Shown: positions 1 through 11,800 of the stretch, one piece after another
Layout of the letters: the number at the start of each line of letters is the position of its first letter
Numbering within the stretch: position 1 is the stretch's first letter
Source: Panopea generosa
Taxonomy: Eukaryota > Mollusca > Bivalvia > Adapedonta > Hiatellidae
Assembly (NCBI GenBank): GCA_029582155.1
Contig: CM055900.1
Span: 40,345,236 to 40,409,235 of the forward strand
Direction: 5' to 3'
Length of the DNA stretch: 64,000 nt
The notes under the pieces: model-generated
What the model saw: the letters and a program-made list of their open reading frames with translations, nothing else
The model's database searches: none
Told to the model about the DNA's origin: nothing
Position numbers and translations under genes: made by a program

Positions 1-2250
1 TCCTGAAGCGTGATATCTGTCGGTAAAGGACTAGTCTCCTAAAGCGACTAAATATTAGTTTGTGAGTGTAAATACACCTTTGTTACTGTTCTTGTATAAA
101 TGATGGTTTGTTTAACCCCTGATGTGTGATATCTGTCGGTAAAAGACTAGTTTTCTAAAGCGACTATGTACTAGCCTGTGAGGGTAGATGCCCTTTTTTA
201 TGGTTCTTGTATATAAGTTTGTTTGCTTAGCTCCTGAAGCGTGATATCTGTCGGTAAAGGACTAGTCTCCTAAAGCGACTATGTACAAGCCTGTGCTCGC
301 CGATGCCCTTTTTTACGGTTCTTGTTTATATGTTTGTTTGTTTAGCTCCTGAAGCGTGATATCTGTCAGTAAAGGACTAGTCTCCTAAAGCGACTATGTA
401 CTAGCCTGTGGGGGTTGATGCCTTTTTTAAGGTTCTTGTATATATGTTTGTTTGTTAAGCCCCTGAAGTTTGATATCTGTCGGTAAAGGACAAGAACCTT
501 AAAGCGACTAGGCTCTAGCCTGTTGGCGCCGATACCCTTTTTTACTGCTCTTTTAAATCGGCTAGGTACTAGCCTGTGAGTGCAGATACCCTTTATTGTA
601 TATATGTTTGTCTGTTAAGCTCCTGAAGCGTGATATTTGTCGGTAAACGACTAGTCTCCTCATGCAAATACGTACTTGCCTGTGAGCGCTGAAACCCTTT
701 TGTTACTGTTCTTGTATATATGTTTGTGTAGCTCCTGGAGCGTGATATCTGCCGGTAAAGGACTAGTGTACAAGCATGTGAGCGTAGATACCATTTTGTT
801 ACTGTTCTTTTACATATGTTTGTTTGTTTAGCCCCTGAAGCGTGATATCTGTAAGTGAAGGACGAGTCTCCTAAAGCGACTAGGTACTAGCCTGTGAGCG
901 TAGATACCATTTTGTTACTGTTCTTGTACATATGTTTGTTTGTTTAGCCCCTGAAGCGTGATATCTGTCGGTGAAGGACTAGTCTCCTAAAGCAACTAGG
1001 TACTAGCCTTTGAACGTAAGTACCATTTTATAACTGTTCTTGTATATATGTTTGTTTGTTCAGCTCCTGAAGCGTGATATCTGTCGGTAAAAGACTAGTC
1101 TCCTAAAGCTCCAAGGTACTAGCATGTGAGCGTAGATATCATTGTGTTACTGTTCTTGTATACATGTTTGTTTGTTTCGAGCTCCTGAAGCGCGATATCT
1201 TTCGGTAAAGGACTGGTCTCCTAAAGCGACTAGGTACTTGTCTGTGAGCGTAGATAACATTTTGGAACTGTTCTTGTATATATGTGTGTTTGTTTAGCTC
1301 CTAAAGCGTGATATCTGTCGGTAAATGACTAGTCTCCTTAAGCGACTAAGTACTAGCCTGTGAGCGTAGATACATTTTGTTACTGTCCTTGTGTATGTGT
1401 TTATTTGTTTATCCCCTGTAGCGTGATATCTGTCGGTAAAGTACTAGTCTCCTAAAGCAACTAGGTATAAGGCTGTGAGCGTAGTCGATTTTGTTCCTGT
1501 TCTTGTATATATGTTTGTTTGTTTAGCGCCTAAAGTGTGATATATGTCGGTAAAGGACTTGTCTCTTAAAACGACTAGGTACTAGCCTGTGAGCGTAGAT
1601 ACCCTTGTGTTTCTGTTCTTGTATATATGCTTTTTTATTTAGCTCCTGGAGCGTAATATCAGTCAGTAAAGGATTAGTCTCTTAAAGCAACTAGGCCCTA
1701 GCCTGTATGCTCCGATACTTTTTGTTTGTTCTTGTATATGTGTTTGTTTGTTTAGCGCCTAAAGCGTGATATCTGTCGGTAAAGGACAAGTATCTTAAAG
1801 CGACTAGGCCCTAGCCTGTGTGCTCCGATATTTGCCTGTGAGCGCCGAAACCCTTTTGTTACTGTTCTTGAATATATGTTTGTTTGTGTAGCTCCTGAAG
1901 CATGATATCTGTCGGTAAAGGACTAGAGTCTTAAAGCGACTAGGTACAAGCATGTGAGCGTAGATACCATTTTTTACTGTTCTTGAATATATGTTTGTTT
2001 GTTTAGCTGCTGAAGCGTGATATCTGTCGGTAAATGACTAGTCTCCTAAAGCGACTAGGTACTAGCCTGTATGCGTAGATACCCCTGTGTTACTGTTCTT
2101 GTATATATGTGTGTTTGTTTGTTTAGCGCCTAAAGCGTGATATCTGTCGGTAAAGGACAAATATCTTAAAACGACTAGGCCCTAGCGCCGATACCCATTT
2201 TTTGCCTGTTTATGTATATAATTTTTATGTCTGTGTTTAACGCCTGAAGC
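1..2250. repeat. 115-bp tandem array (about 19 copies), open at the left edge
   Basis: A degenerate tandem repeat fills the left end. The motif GATATCTGTCGGTAAA recurs about every 112-118 bases (near 13, 129, 243, 358, 632, 960, 1076, 1311, 1769, 2023, 2139). Each unit continues with CTAGTCTCCTAAAGCGAC, then a CTAGCCTGTGAG stretch, then TTGTATATATGTTTGTTTG. A few units are shortened or fused (around 540-720 and 1800-1860). The window starts inside the array, so its true length is unknown. No coding signal is seen. Confidence 0.95.
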
Positions 2251-2640
2251 TTAAATATTCGAATGCTAAAACTGTTAAAAAGAACATAAAAACAAAAAGA
2301 CGAAAAACAAACTAAAAATTTCAAACAAAATAACGTAAAGAAAAAAAGACATTCCAAATTTGAATGCCGCTGACCATGTGATGGCCGTTGAGAAACAAAT
2401 GAATTCGTCCAGAGTGTGCAGCACATAAGAGGTTTGAACTATCTTTAATGTGCAGCAGACAACGGGAAAAACGCTGGATTTACCCAGGACAAACATGGGT
2501 CATGGTGAGTACGCCTCCATGTTGGTGTGGTCGGGGTGTCATTGATCACTACATTACTTTATTTCTAAATGGACATAAGTACAGGTGATAAAAGGAAACA
2601 GAATGCTGTTTAATAGTTAACTACTTCTTTTTCTAATATT
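2251..2640. other. Gene-poor AT-rich stretch after the array
   Basis: No gene recognised. The one curiosity is ATGGGTCATG followed directly by a good donor, GTGAGT (about 2494-2509). This could be the end of a short first exon, but its phase (10 nt from the ATG) fits neither the secreted-protein exon nor the first visible SLC9A8 exon, so I do not call it. Confidence 0.4.
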
Positions 2641-2649
2641 TGTAGGTGT

Positions 2650-3270
2650 TTACTCAACTAAATATACATTATATTGAAATCAAAACATTACAGTTTAAGT
2701 TATTTTTGTCCGACCTTGCGCAATGACGATTCATTGGTCGCAACAAAGATAAAAAATGGAATTGATTTACAGGTTACATATAACATTAATTCAATATCAT
2801 TTTATCTCCAATAAATATCTATATTTTATAAAGATTCACTGTTGGGAGCTCTAATAAATAGAATTAAAACTTTACAATTGATGTTTTATTTTTAATTTAC
2901 GTCATTGCCCAATGAGGAATCATTGTGCGCAATGATGATAAAAAAATAAATTAATTTAACGATTACATATTAAATTCATTTAAAAACAATGTATAACCGG
3001 AAAATACTTATTTCGTTAATTGTATAGTTTAATCAAATACATGAATTTAAACATTGTAAGTTATTAAACTTTTCACACCTCTTTATCCAATGGCGCAAAG
3101 ACGATGAAAAATTAAATTCATCTAAATACATTTTACACTCATTTAAAAACAATTTTATCTCTTGGTAATTACTTATTTAATTTATATTTATGGTTACTAA
3201 TATAAATGAATTTAAGATATTACATTTTAAGTTACTTGGTTATTTTATCCCCAGTGCGCCCATTGCACAC
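2650..3270. repeat. Degenerate tandem repeat, roughly 170-190 bp unit
   Basis: Three to four old copies share an order of motifs: AATGACGATTCATTGG or a relative (near 2721, 2910, 3089), then a GATAAAAAA tract, then a run of attacatattaaattcattt type, then TTATCTCC/TTATCTCTTGG. Copies are diverged and AT-rich, so boundaries are approximate. Confidence 0.5.
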
Positions 3271-4408
3271 ATCGCACCAAAAAATCTCAATCTAACCACC
3301 TCGACCTTTATGTGTATTATACGGAGGATACGGAATTACCCGATGTTTCACGTTTGCAAAAAAAAAATTTAATATTGCTTATTTTAGTCATACCCATCTC
3401 CCTTTTCTTTCTAAATGAAACGTTTTAATATTTGATATTGTAGCAGGAATGACTTTGTAGTTAATTATAAAAATAGAGTTCTGCAATCTTTATATACTCA
3501 TTATTAACAAGTATGCAATTTTTCCAGTATTCCTACACTTTGATATATGTTACTACCTTAAGGTTATTCATTACCTTAAATACTATTTATAGATATATTC
3601 TTCTATTGTCACTTGTGCTAGCATAACCTGTCCACTTGACATCTTGGACATTAATAGGTCAAATAAAGAAATTACTATAACCAATTAATTATTGTTCTTA
3701 TAACATACAGGTTTCAGTGTTCTATTTCTGTTTCATTATAAAATGTTTAAGTGTATAATATTATTAATTATTATTTATAAAAGTGTGTTTCTTAAAAGTA
3801 CAATAAAGATGTCAAACAGCTACAATGAATAAGTTTAACTATTTTTTCTCAAGTAAATTTCATGTTGCATGCTTTTTCTGTGGTACTTTGTCTTGGTTGG
3901 CTAAATAAGCCAAAACAAATGTGTATTCTGCACTTAATTTCGCAGACGCTAAAGGTAACTTACTTCTTACTTGTCACCAAGCTAAGTATCTCTCTTTCTG
4001 ATCTTTCTCTTTTTAAATTCAAAATAGTAGCAACATATACTCATTGAAATACATTTAGTTATTCCACTAAAAAGAAATAAATATTTCATATTCCCCTACT
4101 TTTCGTTAGTAACTTCCTTTATTTCGTAAGGACGAAAATGGGGAAAAGGTCAGAGAATGTAACAATATCGAAATTAACCATTTATATCTCAGTGAAATCG
4201 TACTTGTATGTAAATAAAGTTGATTTTATTCTAGATGTGTGTGTATCTTTCCCGTCTTTGCTTGTCATCCATATATGTGTGTTCAGTTGTAACACATTTA
4301 ATACCTAATCAAAACTTACAAATTCTATACTTATTTTGTTGTATATCTGTTAACTAGAAACAGACTATAGACTGACCACTATATAGAATCATGAACCTGA
4401 AGGTGATG
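3271..4408. other. AT-rich intergenic DNA, nothing recognised
   Basis: Long AT-rich sequence with only short open frames, no splice-bounded coding segment, and no clear repeat structure on inspection. Confidence 0.5.
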
Positions 4409-4420
4409 CACACTTGTAAA

Positions 4421-4732
4421 TGTTGTTGTATAGTGTTTAGCGTCGCTTTCAACAATTTTTCAGTCATATCGCGACGGTGTCTACTTGAGACAGTTTTCTG
4501 AGCGCTGTCACACTGGAGTATCATGTCGCAGACACGTGGTATGATACCCCACCCAGTCACATTATACTGACACCGGACCGACCAGACCTAGAACTGTCCT
4601 CTAAATGCTGAGCGCCAAGCGAGGAAACTTCTAGTACCATTTTAAGGTCTTTGGTATGACCTGGCCGGGGATCGAACCCACGACCTTCTGCATGCGAGGC
4701 GGACGCTCTACCACTAGACCACGCTGCGGTTC
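4421..4732 (-). mobile_element. tRNA-derived SINE (about 312 bp) with 12-bp target-site duplication
   Basis: Read on the minus strand, the element starts near 4732 with a tRNA-like head: A-box-like TGGTCTAGTGG, then B box GGTTCGATCC. The anticodon-position triplet is CGC (Ala-like). A SINE body follows and ends in a GAAAGCGACGCTAAACAC motif and a short ACAACAACA tail at 4421. A perfect 12-bp direct repeat, CACACTTGTAAA, flanks it at 4409-4420 and 4733-4744, so it is a complete retroposed copy. The body looks like the tRNA-headed SINEs common in molluscs, but I cannot assign a named family. Confidence 0.88.
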
Positions 4733-4744
4733 CACACTTGTAAA

Positions 4745-5200
4745 ATAAACCTTGATAGCTTAGATTCACATTTGTGTTCTAGTTATAAATAGTCATTTGA
4801 CTTATACAAGTTATTCTAATATAACAACAAGTTAGAAAAAACACAACATGTGTTTTCTGATATAACACATTTAATAGCTTAATTTAAAATTACAAAGTCT
4901 GTATTTATTTTATTACATTCGTAAAATTTATGTGCATTCACATGATTTGTTATAGTATATTTGTGTCTTTGTCCGTCTTTGCGTATCTTTGCCCTTCTTT
5001 GGGTTTTTTGTCCATCTTTCGTGCCTTTGCAATATTTAGCAAGCGTTTAAAATTTCAGATCACGTAAACAATGTCACTTCCGGTTTTAAATAAGAGTATG
5101 TCAGAAATTGATAAAATGCAGTGAAATCGTTAAGTTCCCTTTATTTCAAGTTCAATGCTGGATAGTTTGTATAATAAAACACTCCACTACACTGACAGCA
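4745..5200 (+). promoter_or_regulatory. Likely promoter and 5' UTR region of the secreted-protein gene
   Basis: AT-rich sequence immediately upstream of the ATG at 5201. A TTTTAAATAAG motif near 5083 is TATA-like and would place a start site about 90 bases before the ATG. A short run of related CTTTG-containing pieces lies around 4960-5030. This is inference from position only. A 5' UTR intron cannot be excluded, because ACTGACAG just before the ATG could also act as a weak acceptor. Confidence 0.3.
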
Positions 5201-5361
5201 ATGAAAAACCACGCATTTCATGTATGTATTGCGTTCATTTTGGCATTGACTGCAACCTTAGCCACAGCAGATGCTGAGGCTGCTGACAAAAAGGTGACCA
5301 AAGAAAAAGCAACAAACATTGAAGAGGTCATTGGACGTATTTTATTGAATAAGACAGACAG
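5201..5361 (+). CDS. Secreted small protein, exon 1 (signal peptide)
   Basis: Starts at ATG 5201. It encodes MKNHAFHVCIAFILALTATL followed by ATADAEAADKK: a basic n-region, a hydrophobic core and an ATA/TADA-type cleavage region near residue 23, so a signal peptide is clear by eye. After cleavage come a charged segment (KKVTKEK) and IEEVIGRILLNKTD. The exon ends AAG ACA GAC AG before a GTATGA donor at 5362, leaving two bases of a codon. The exon at 6352 supplies the third base (AGA, Arg), so the junction is in phase. A longer upstream frame (from 5108) would destroy the N-terminal signal peptide, so I prefer 5201. The family is not recognised. Confidence 0.75.
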
Positions 5362-6351
5362 GTATGATTACTTATATTTGAGTGTTTTATTCGTTTGACC
5401 ATTGCTAATATTCAAATTAATATGAGAAAAATGCTGGAACCTCTGTTGGACTGGTCCATACTGCAGTAGAGAAGGAAAAGCAACTGATTTACAGTCTTGT
5501 CCCGAAGAATCTCCATCAGAAAATTTCCACCCCACACTTTTCATACATTTGTTGCACATTTTTCTTCACTTTCGTAATTGAAGACAGCATTGTCCATCAT
5601 GCTTGGTTCGTTTTTTTTACCCTCACTACATCTGAGAGAATGTTACTGCCCTTTTTTTATCTATTATATATAATGAAAAGAATTGAAAATTGTTGCATTA
5701 TATATTATAATAAATGATTAAATAAAGATACAAATCAATTAAAAATGGAGAAAAAAACATAAATATTAGTGTTTCCCCTAAAGCGGCATGGCGGGGCAGC
5801 CCCGCAGTGCTCTTTTTTAAAAAAAATGATAGACAACTCTGTGAAGAATAAATGAAACCTCCCTCCCAGCTGTGTTCATAAGGTAATTTTCTATATATAC
5901 ACTCGATAAACACATGGTTCCTGCTTTTAGTGCATTTTAGTGCATTATCCTATTCTTTAACATGGAACCATTAGAATGGTTCTCATTTCAAGCTATCCAA
6001 TTATAAAAAACTATGAAACCAGCTGTACACACACACACGCGCATGCACCATGTGCGATTGTTTTGATAAGCAACTGAAGGTGCTGACAATGTTTTTTCAC
6101 AAGATTTAAAAAGGTGTCGGTATTACCGTTCAATTGATTCATTAACTTCACAATCACGTGAAGTCTATGTAGTATGTATGCAATCAATTGGAACGAAACA
6201 GTTAATAAAGTGTGTCCCAACCATTTTTCTGATCAAGACAACTAGAAATAGATCGCAGTGTATAGTAAGGGCTTTATGCAAGTAAACAAAACAATGAAAT
6301 TGTAAGGGTTTTTCTCAGCATCTTATTTCAACAAAGCTAGAATTAAATCAG
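5362..6351 (+). other. Intron of the secreted-protein gene
   Basis: Donor GTATGA at 5362, acceptor AAATCAG ending at 6351. The intron is AT-rich, with a short (AC)n-like tract near 6026 and no other structure recognised. Confidence 0.65.
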
Positions 6352-6574
6352 AGCAGAGCAGCCGAGGCCCCGACGAACCATTCTAGATGCCATGAATGGT
6401 TTAGACACGATCATCGGCTTCCTCCACCAGCAAGGCATTGGACCAGAGACAGACTTGGTGATCTCCCACATCAGCGACGCCAGTGCAATTTTCAGCCGCT
6501 ACTACCTACGCAGAGTGGATTTGAAGCAGACGGCCATCGACGACTTTTTGGTAGGCAGAAACGACTCGGACTAG
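6352..6574 (+). CDS. Secreted small protein, exon 2 (C-terminal part)
   Basis: Begins after AATTAAATCAG and continues the frame of exon 1: R-AEQPRPRRTILDAMNGLDT, then IIGFLHQQGIGPETDLVISH, then an ISDASAIFSRYYLRR segment, ending GRNDSD and TAG at 6572-6574. GC content is far higher than in the flanks (about 55% by eye), as expected for real coding sequence. The predicted precursor is 127 residues with no cysteine after the signal peptide. The segment around PRPRR could be a basic cleavage site. Leucine/isoleucine spacing in the second half suggests helices. I do not recognise the family; it may be a lineage-restricted secreted protein. Confidence 0.75.
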
Positions 6575-6762
6575 CCTTACAGACTGTATCTTTCTGTGAT
6601 GCTTATGTAATTTTGTGCAGTGTATATGTGTGTCATTCTAATGTACGTGTAAATCGCACGCATTGTATGACGTATACCGGAAGTGCTCCGTGTAAGTTTT
6701 TATGTTTGTACATGTTTGTAGTGCTTTTGTTATATTGATTTTTAAATGACATGCAGGGATTC

Positions 6763-6768
6763 AATAAA
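6763..6768 (+). promoter_or_regulatory. Polyadenylation signal AATAAA of the secreted-protein gene
   Basis: AATAAA about 190 bases after the stop codon at 6574, in otherwise non-coding sequence. Its presence supports a complete two-exon gene ending here rather than a 5' part of the downstream transporter. Confidence 0.6.
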
Positions 6769-6924
6769 TAATTAACACAATTTAATTTGTTTTATTTCAA
6801 CTTACCTTTACTAGAAAAAGTATAACAGGTAGATCTACAGTCATATACATGTTGCGATCTCTTTACCAATCGAACTTTACCATTACCATTGAGTGATCCA
6901 GACATGCACATACATGTACAAATG

Positions 6925-7000
6925 TATATCGAAGTCCCGGTATATCGAACTTTTCATGACGGTCCCGTGAACTTCGATATATGGAAGTTATACTGTATAT
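6925..7000. repeat. Short hairpin element with ATATCGAAGT arms
   Basis: ATATCGAAGT (6926-6935) is mirrored exactly by ACTTCGATAT (6971-6980). A second ATATCGAAC and a flanking GTATA/TATAC pair extend the partial symmetry. It looks like the core of a small palindromic MITE. Confidence 0.55.
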
Positions 7001-7482
7001 GTTTTACACATTTGTTACAAGCAAGTTATACCATTAAGAAAGAAAAATAAAATAAAATGTCATTATTGTAAGAAAATAATTGGTATATTAGAAACCTGTA
7101 ATTCACATGAAATATTGATAAAAACAATTAAAGTAAAATATTATAGACTGATCATGCACTTAAGTTCAACAATATGAACAAAAACAATGATTAATAATTT
7201 AGGTAAGCATGTGCAATTATAAAGACAGTTCACTCAATTAGTAGGCACACGCCAACATGAAATACTCGTGATCAAATAACACATTCAGTAAGCTTTGACA
7301 GGTCTAACACAAGCCCAAAATGGTTTTAAATAGATTTTGTGTGTGTGTGTTTATATTACTACAACAACTATATTACTGTAATATTATGATGACCAAGATG
7401 TCTCTTTAGCTCACATCTTATTTTTTTTTTTGTATGTAAATATCCTAATAAAAGTATATGTCTTATAGTAGTGGACCCCCAC

Positions 7483-7592
7483 AGGCACTGGTCACAATCT
7501 CTTCTTTAGTGTATATGGTTATAATACCGGTAGTATCACATATAGATACTATATGGCAATATATGCTAAAAAGAGATTATGACCAGTGCCTG
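7483..7592. mobile_element. Palindromic MITE-like hairpin
   Basis: The left arm starts CAGGCACTGGTCACAATCTC (7483) and the right arm ends GAGATTATGACCAGTGCCTG (7592). They are imperfect inverted repeats of about 34 bases around an AT-rich loop of about 40 bases. No open frame is present, so it is a non-autonomous foldback element. The family is unknown. Confidence 0.7.
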
Positions 7593-7867
7593 TATTTAAC
7601 CCCAAATAGTAATAATCCAATACTATCACACACTAATTACAAACAAATACCATCATGATTATTTGACTGTGACAACTATGCATAGTGTGTCACACTGAAA
7701 CACTATTAAGTTTATGCATTAATCTATATGTGTTACAAAACCTCTCAATTTGGTATGAAATTGTAGTGGTATGACACCTCTGAAATTCCTAGCACATTTG
7801 TTTATGATTCTGAAAATTATTTTTTTAATGTGAATAATGTTTATAAAATTATTCTTTGTTTGGTTTA

Positions 7868-8055
7868 AACTTATTTATTTTACTTCGATTGCGAAACAAG
7901 TTTTTACAACTTACACAAATCATGCTTGAAATCTTCCTGGTTAGAACCAGTACTAAGCATATGTGGCAAAATATCTTGCTGAAGGACACCACATATAGCC
8001 GTGGCTGATTATCGAACCCACGGCCCTCTGATCATGGGTTTGGTGCTCTAAAGTT
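7868..8055 (-). mobile_element. Decayed tRNA-headed SINE-like element
   Basis: On the minus strand the segment near 8010-8030 reads CCGTGGGTTCGATAATCAGC, resembling a tRNA B box. It is preceded by CATGATCAGAGGGC and followed by a body containing ACTGGTTCTAACCAGGAAG. The same arrangement (B-box-like head, then ACTGGTTCTACCCAGGAAGC) occurs at 39826-39985. No TSD was recognised. Confidence 0.55.
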
Positions 8056-8202
8056 TAATTTAATATGTATTAAAATTCATTATTTTTGCATCTTTTAACA
8101 AATATTCTTTTGACAATATGGGGTCAGTGAGTATATAATTAGTCATGATAAATTGGTGGGGGAATGCCTAAGCCAATTTTAAAAATTTGAAAAATCCTGA
8201 TA

Positions 8203-8384
8203 TACAGTCAAACCTGTGTAAGTGGTCACCTCTATTAAGCAGCCACTTGTCTTAAGCAACAATATTTTCTATTTACCATTTCTATGCTTTCAGAGTAAGT
8301 TAACCTGTATTAAGCAACAATCTGTTTTACAAGGCCACTTTTGCTCATCCCCTTGACTGGCTGCTTAAGACAGGTTTGACTGTA
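8203..8384. mobile_element. TIR element with 15-bp TACAGTCAAACCTGT ends
   Basis: TACAGTCAAACCTGT at 8203 is mirrored by ACAGGTTTGACTGTA ending at 8384. The interior repeats TTAAGCAGCCACTTG/TTAAGCAAC motifs in both orientations, giving a largely self-complementary 182-bp element. Related copies lie at 23867-24782 (split by an insertion) and 46676-46855. It is non-coding and MITE-like. Confidence 0.82.
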
Positions 8385-8675
8385 CTTCCTTTAAGGTTCC
8401 ATAATTGTATTAATGAATCAGTGTATTGATTACAGATGTATTCCACTCACTTTTTTGATAAAAACAAATCAATGATACACTATCAGATTTGACAGAGAGG
8501 GGCCACATCTGCTGAGTTTTCCTGAATAGTAGCAAAGGTAGCTATTTCAGTGACTATACTAAAGGACATATACATGTTGGACCCCCTTGGAATTGATGAA
8601 ACTGACATTGGACCCTTGCCCCCATGTACCATCATGAACATATATGTTGCTGTAAAACAACTCATTCTTATCCAG

Positions 8676-8827
8676 TGATAATGGAACTAATACCAGTAAA
8701 ACAGTACCAACAGCATCGACAGAAGTGACATCTAGTGAGAAGGCGCCAGAAGATTTGCCTAATATTGGCGAAGCAGAGAAAGAACACAAGAATAGTCTCA
8801 CTATATTTTTTATTCTTATAGTTATTG
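8676..8827 (+). CDS. SLC9A8: SLC9A8 visible exon 1: luminal N-terminus and start of TM1
   Basis: Acceptor CTTATCCAG ends at 8675; donor GTAAGT at 8828. The exon begins with the third base of a codon and encodes a polar, Ser/Thr/Glu-rich segment (starting DNGTNTSKT, with possible N-glycosylation at NGT and NTS). It ends in the hydrophobic run [11 protein letters not shown] that opens the first membrane helix. Human NHE8 has the same transition (SSGMTIFFSLLVLAIC). It requires an upstream exon ending in phase 2. Confidence 0.85.
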
Positions 8828-11800
8828 GTAAGTTTATTTGTTATCCGTAGGTTGTAACAAATGTCAATTATATTGATAGCAACTTATCCATATATTCGAT
8901 AGTGCCCTTTTTTTGTGCCTTTCCTACTAAATCAGTAGTAAATCAAGAGGTGTTATTTTTTTTGCAACATTGACCTTTGCAGTATTAAAATTATTAATGA
9001 ATATTATTAGTATTAATATTTTCTTCTTTTTTTTTTTAAAACTGCAGAAAAAACAGAAAGTATGCTACCCATTAATAATTATAGTGTTATAATGGGGATT
9101 AAATTTATTAATTGGCATATTTAATAGTTTGAAGGGTTTAAATGGCTCTTTTAGTAAATTTTAAGCTCCATTTTGTTTTAAACATGAGAATGCTTTTTGG
9201 GGGGATGTAAGCCTATGAAAGTAAAGTAAAATGGGTGATAGTGTAGTGGTTAGAGTGTTGGCTGCTTGTGCCAGAAGTTGCAGGTTTGATCCCCAGTGAG
9301 CTCTACCTGATACCTCTCAAAAACAACACTCGGTACTGGTCCTACCGAGGAAGTGAACCCCAGAGTGGTTTATATAAACTTTTCAAAAGCTTTCTTTGCA
9401 TTTGAGTTAAACTAAATTAGTTTAAAATCCCAAAATATCTGCTCTATAATTGTTTACTGGGGGAAGGAAGGACAGCAGAATATACCCTTTCAATTCTAAC
9501 ATCTTTCTTGGTAATCAATTTTTAGCTCAAATGGCTAAAGGCCAGAAGTGCTTATGCGATGGCGCGTTGTCTGTCGTCTGTTAGCAGCACTTTCTCTGAA
9601 ACCACTGGGCCAATTAAACTGAAACTTCACATGATTGTTTCTTTTGCTTAGGAGACTATACAGAAGTTTTTTTTTTTTTCGATCTGAAATTCAAGATGGC
9701 CGCCATTACTAAAAATAGTCCAAAACTTAAAAAATCTTCTTCTCATGATGGCCCAACGGATTTTCAAAATGTTTATGTAGTAATGATGACCAACTATAGT
9801 TTTGTTAGATTTGTTCAAATGGTGTCCCTAGGGTTAAAAATGACCCCGCCCCGAGGGTTCAATTAGGGGACACATGTCATTATAATATTATTTATTTTTT
9901 TTAAAATGGAAATGATTTTGCCTATATGTTCACAGAAGCACTGTTAGTGAAGGAGGTTCAGATTTGTAAAAATGACTAGGTTCCACTGTCTTAAGGGGTC
10001 AGGAGGGGCCCCAAAAGGGTAAAAATTGGGAATTACTAAATTCGTTTTCTTAAGAACCGGTATGTCAGATTTGTTCATATTTGGCATAAATTATCCCTAT
10101 GTGTAGGGGTTTGATTGCAGATAAGAATTTAGGGGCTAAAATTTATAGGGGTCCTGTAAGGGGACTTAGAATTTTACATAGGGATACTATGGGAAAACAG
10201 AAAATTCTCTTTTTCTTTCATCTGTTCTTAAACCACTAGGCCAATTAGACTGAAACTTCACATAGGTGTTTCTATTGCATAGGAGACTATACAGAAGATT
10301 TTTTTTTTTTTCGATCTGAAATTCAAGATGGCCGTCATTACTAAAAATAGTCCAAAACTTAAAAAGTCTTCTTCTCATGAACGGCCCAACAGATTTTCAA
10401 AATGTTTATATAGTAATGATGACCAACTATAGTTCTGTTAGATTTGTTCAAATGGTGGCCCTAGGGTAAAAAATGACCCTGCCCCGAGAGTTCAATAAGG
10501 GGACACATGTCAATGTAATATTTTTTTTTTTTTTTTTTAAATGGAAATAATTTTGCCTATAACTTCACTAAAGCGTTGTTAGGTAAAGATGGTTAAGATT
10601 TGTAAAATCGACTGGGTTCCTATGTTTTAAGGGGTCAGGAGGGGCCCCAAAAGGGTACAAATTGGGAATTAGTAAAATTGTTTTTTGTTAAGAACCGGTA
10701 TGTCAGATTTGTACATATTTGATATAAATTATCCCTAAGTGTAGGGGTTTGATTGTAGATAAGAATTTAGGGGTTAGGATATATAGGGGCCCTGTAAGGG
10801 GACTTAGAATTTTACTTAGGGATACTATGGGAAAACAGAAAATTCTCTTTTTCTTTCATCTGTTCTTAAACCACTAGGCCAATTAGACTGAAACTTCACT
10901 TGGGTGTTTCTATCGCATAGGAGACTATACAGAAGATTTTTTTTTTTCGATCTGAAATTCAAGATGGTCGTCATTACTAAAAATAGTCCAAAACTTAAAA
11001 AGTCTTCTTCTCATGAACGGCCCAACAGATTTTCAAAATGTTTATATAGTAATGATGACCAACTATAGTTCTGTTAGATTTGATCAAATGGTGGCCCTAG
11101 GGTAAAAAATGACCCTGCCCCGAGAGTTCAATAAGGGGACACATGTCAATATAATATTCTTTTTTTTTTTTTAAATGGAAATAATTTTGCGTATAACTTC
11201 ACTAAAGCATTGTTAGGTAAAGATGGTTAAGATTTGTAAAATCGACTGGGTTCCTATGTCTTAAGGGGTCAGGAGGGGCCCCAAAAGGGTACAAATTGGG
11301 AATTAGTAAAATTGTTTTTTGTTAAGAACCGGTATGTCAGATTTGTACATATTTGATATAAATTATCCCTAAGTGCAGGGGTTTGATTGCAGATAAGAAT
11401 TTAGGGGTTAGGATATATAGGGGTCCTGTAAGGGGACTTCGAATTTTACATAGGGATACAATGGGAAAACAGAAAATTCTCTTTTTTTTTTCATTTATTC
11501 TGAAACCACTAGGCCAATTAAACTGAAACTTCACATGGATGTTTCTATTGCATAGGAGACTATACAAAAGATTTTTTTTTCTATCTAAAATTCAAGATGG
11601 CCACCATTACTAAAAATAGTCCAAAAATTAAAAAGTCTTCTTCTCATGAACAGTCCAACAGATTTTCAAAATGTTTACGTAGTAATAATGACCAGCTATA
11701 GTTTTGTTAGATTTGTTCAAATGGTGTCCCAAGAGTTAAAAATGACCCCGCCCCGATGTTTCTATTGCATAGTAGAATTTCAAAAAGTGCTTTGGCCACT

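Noticed and set aside
2494-2509. ATGGGTCATG followed by GTGAGT as the SLC9A8 start exon
   Set aside because: Leaves one codon base while the next visible exon needs two; no supporting context. It could still be a 5' exon if another exon intervenes.
4664-4735. Genuine tRNA-Ala gene on the minus strand
   Set aside because: Anticodon stem has a mismatch, acceptor stem does not close, and the sequence is the head of a SINE with its own TSD.
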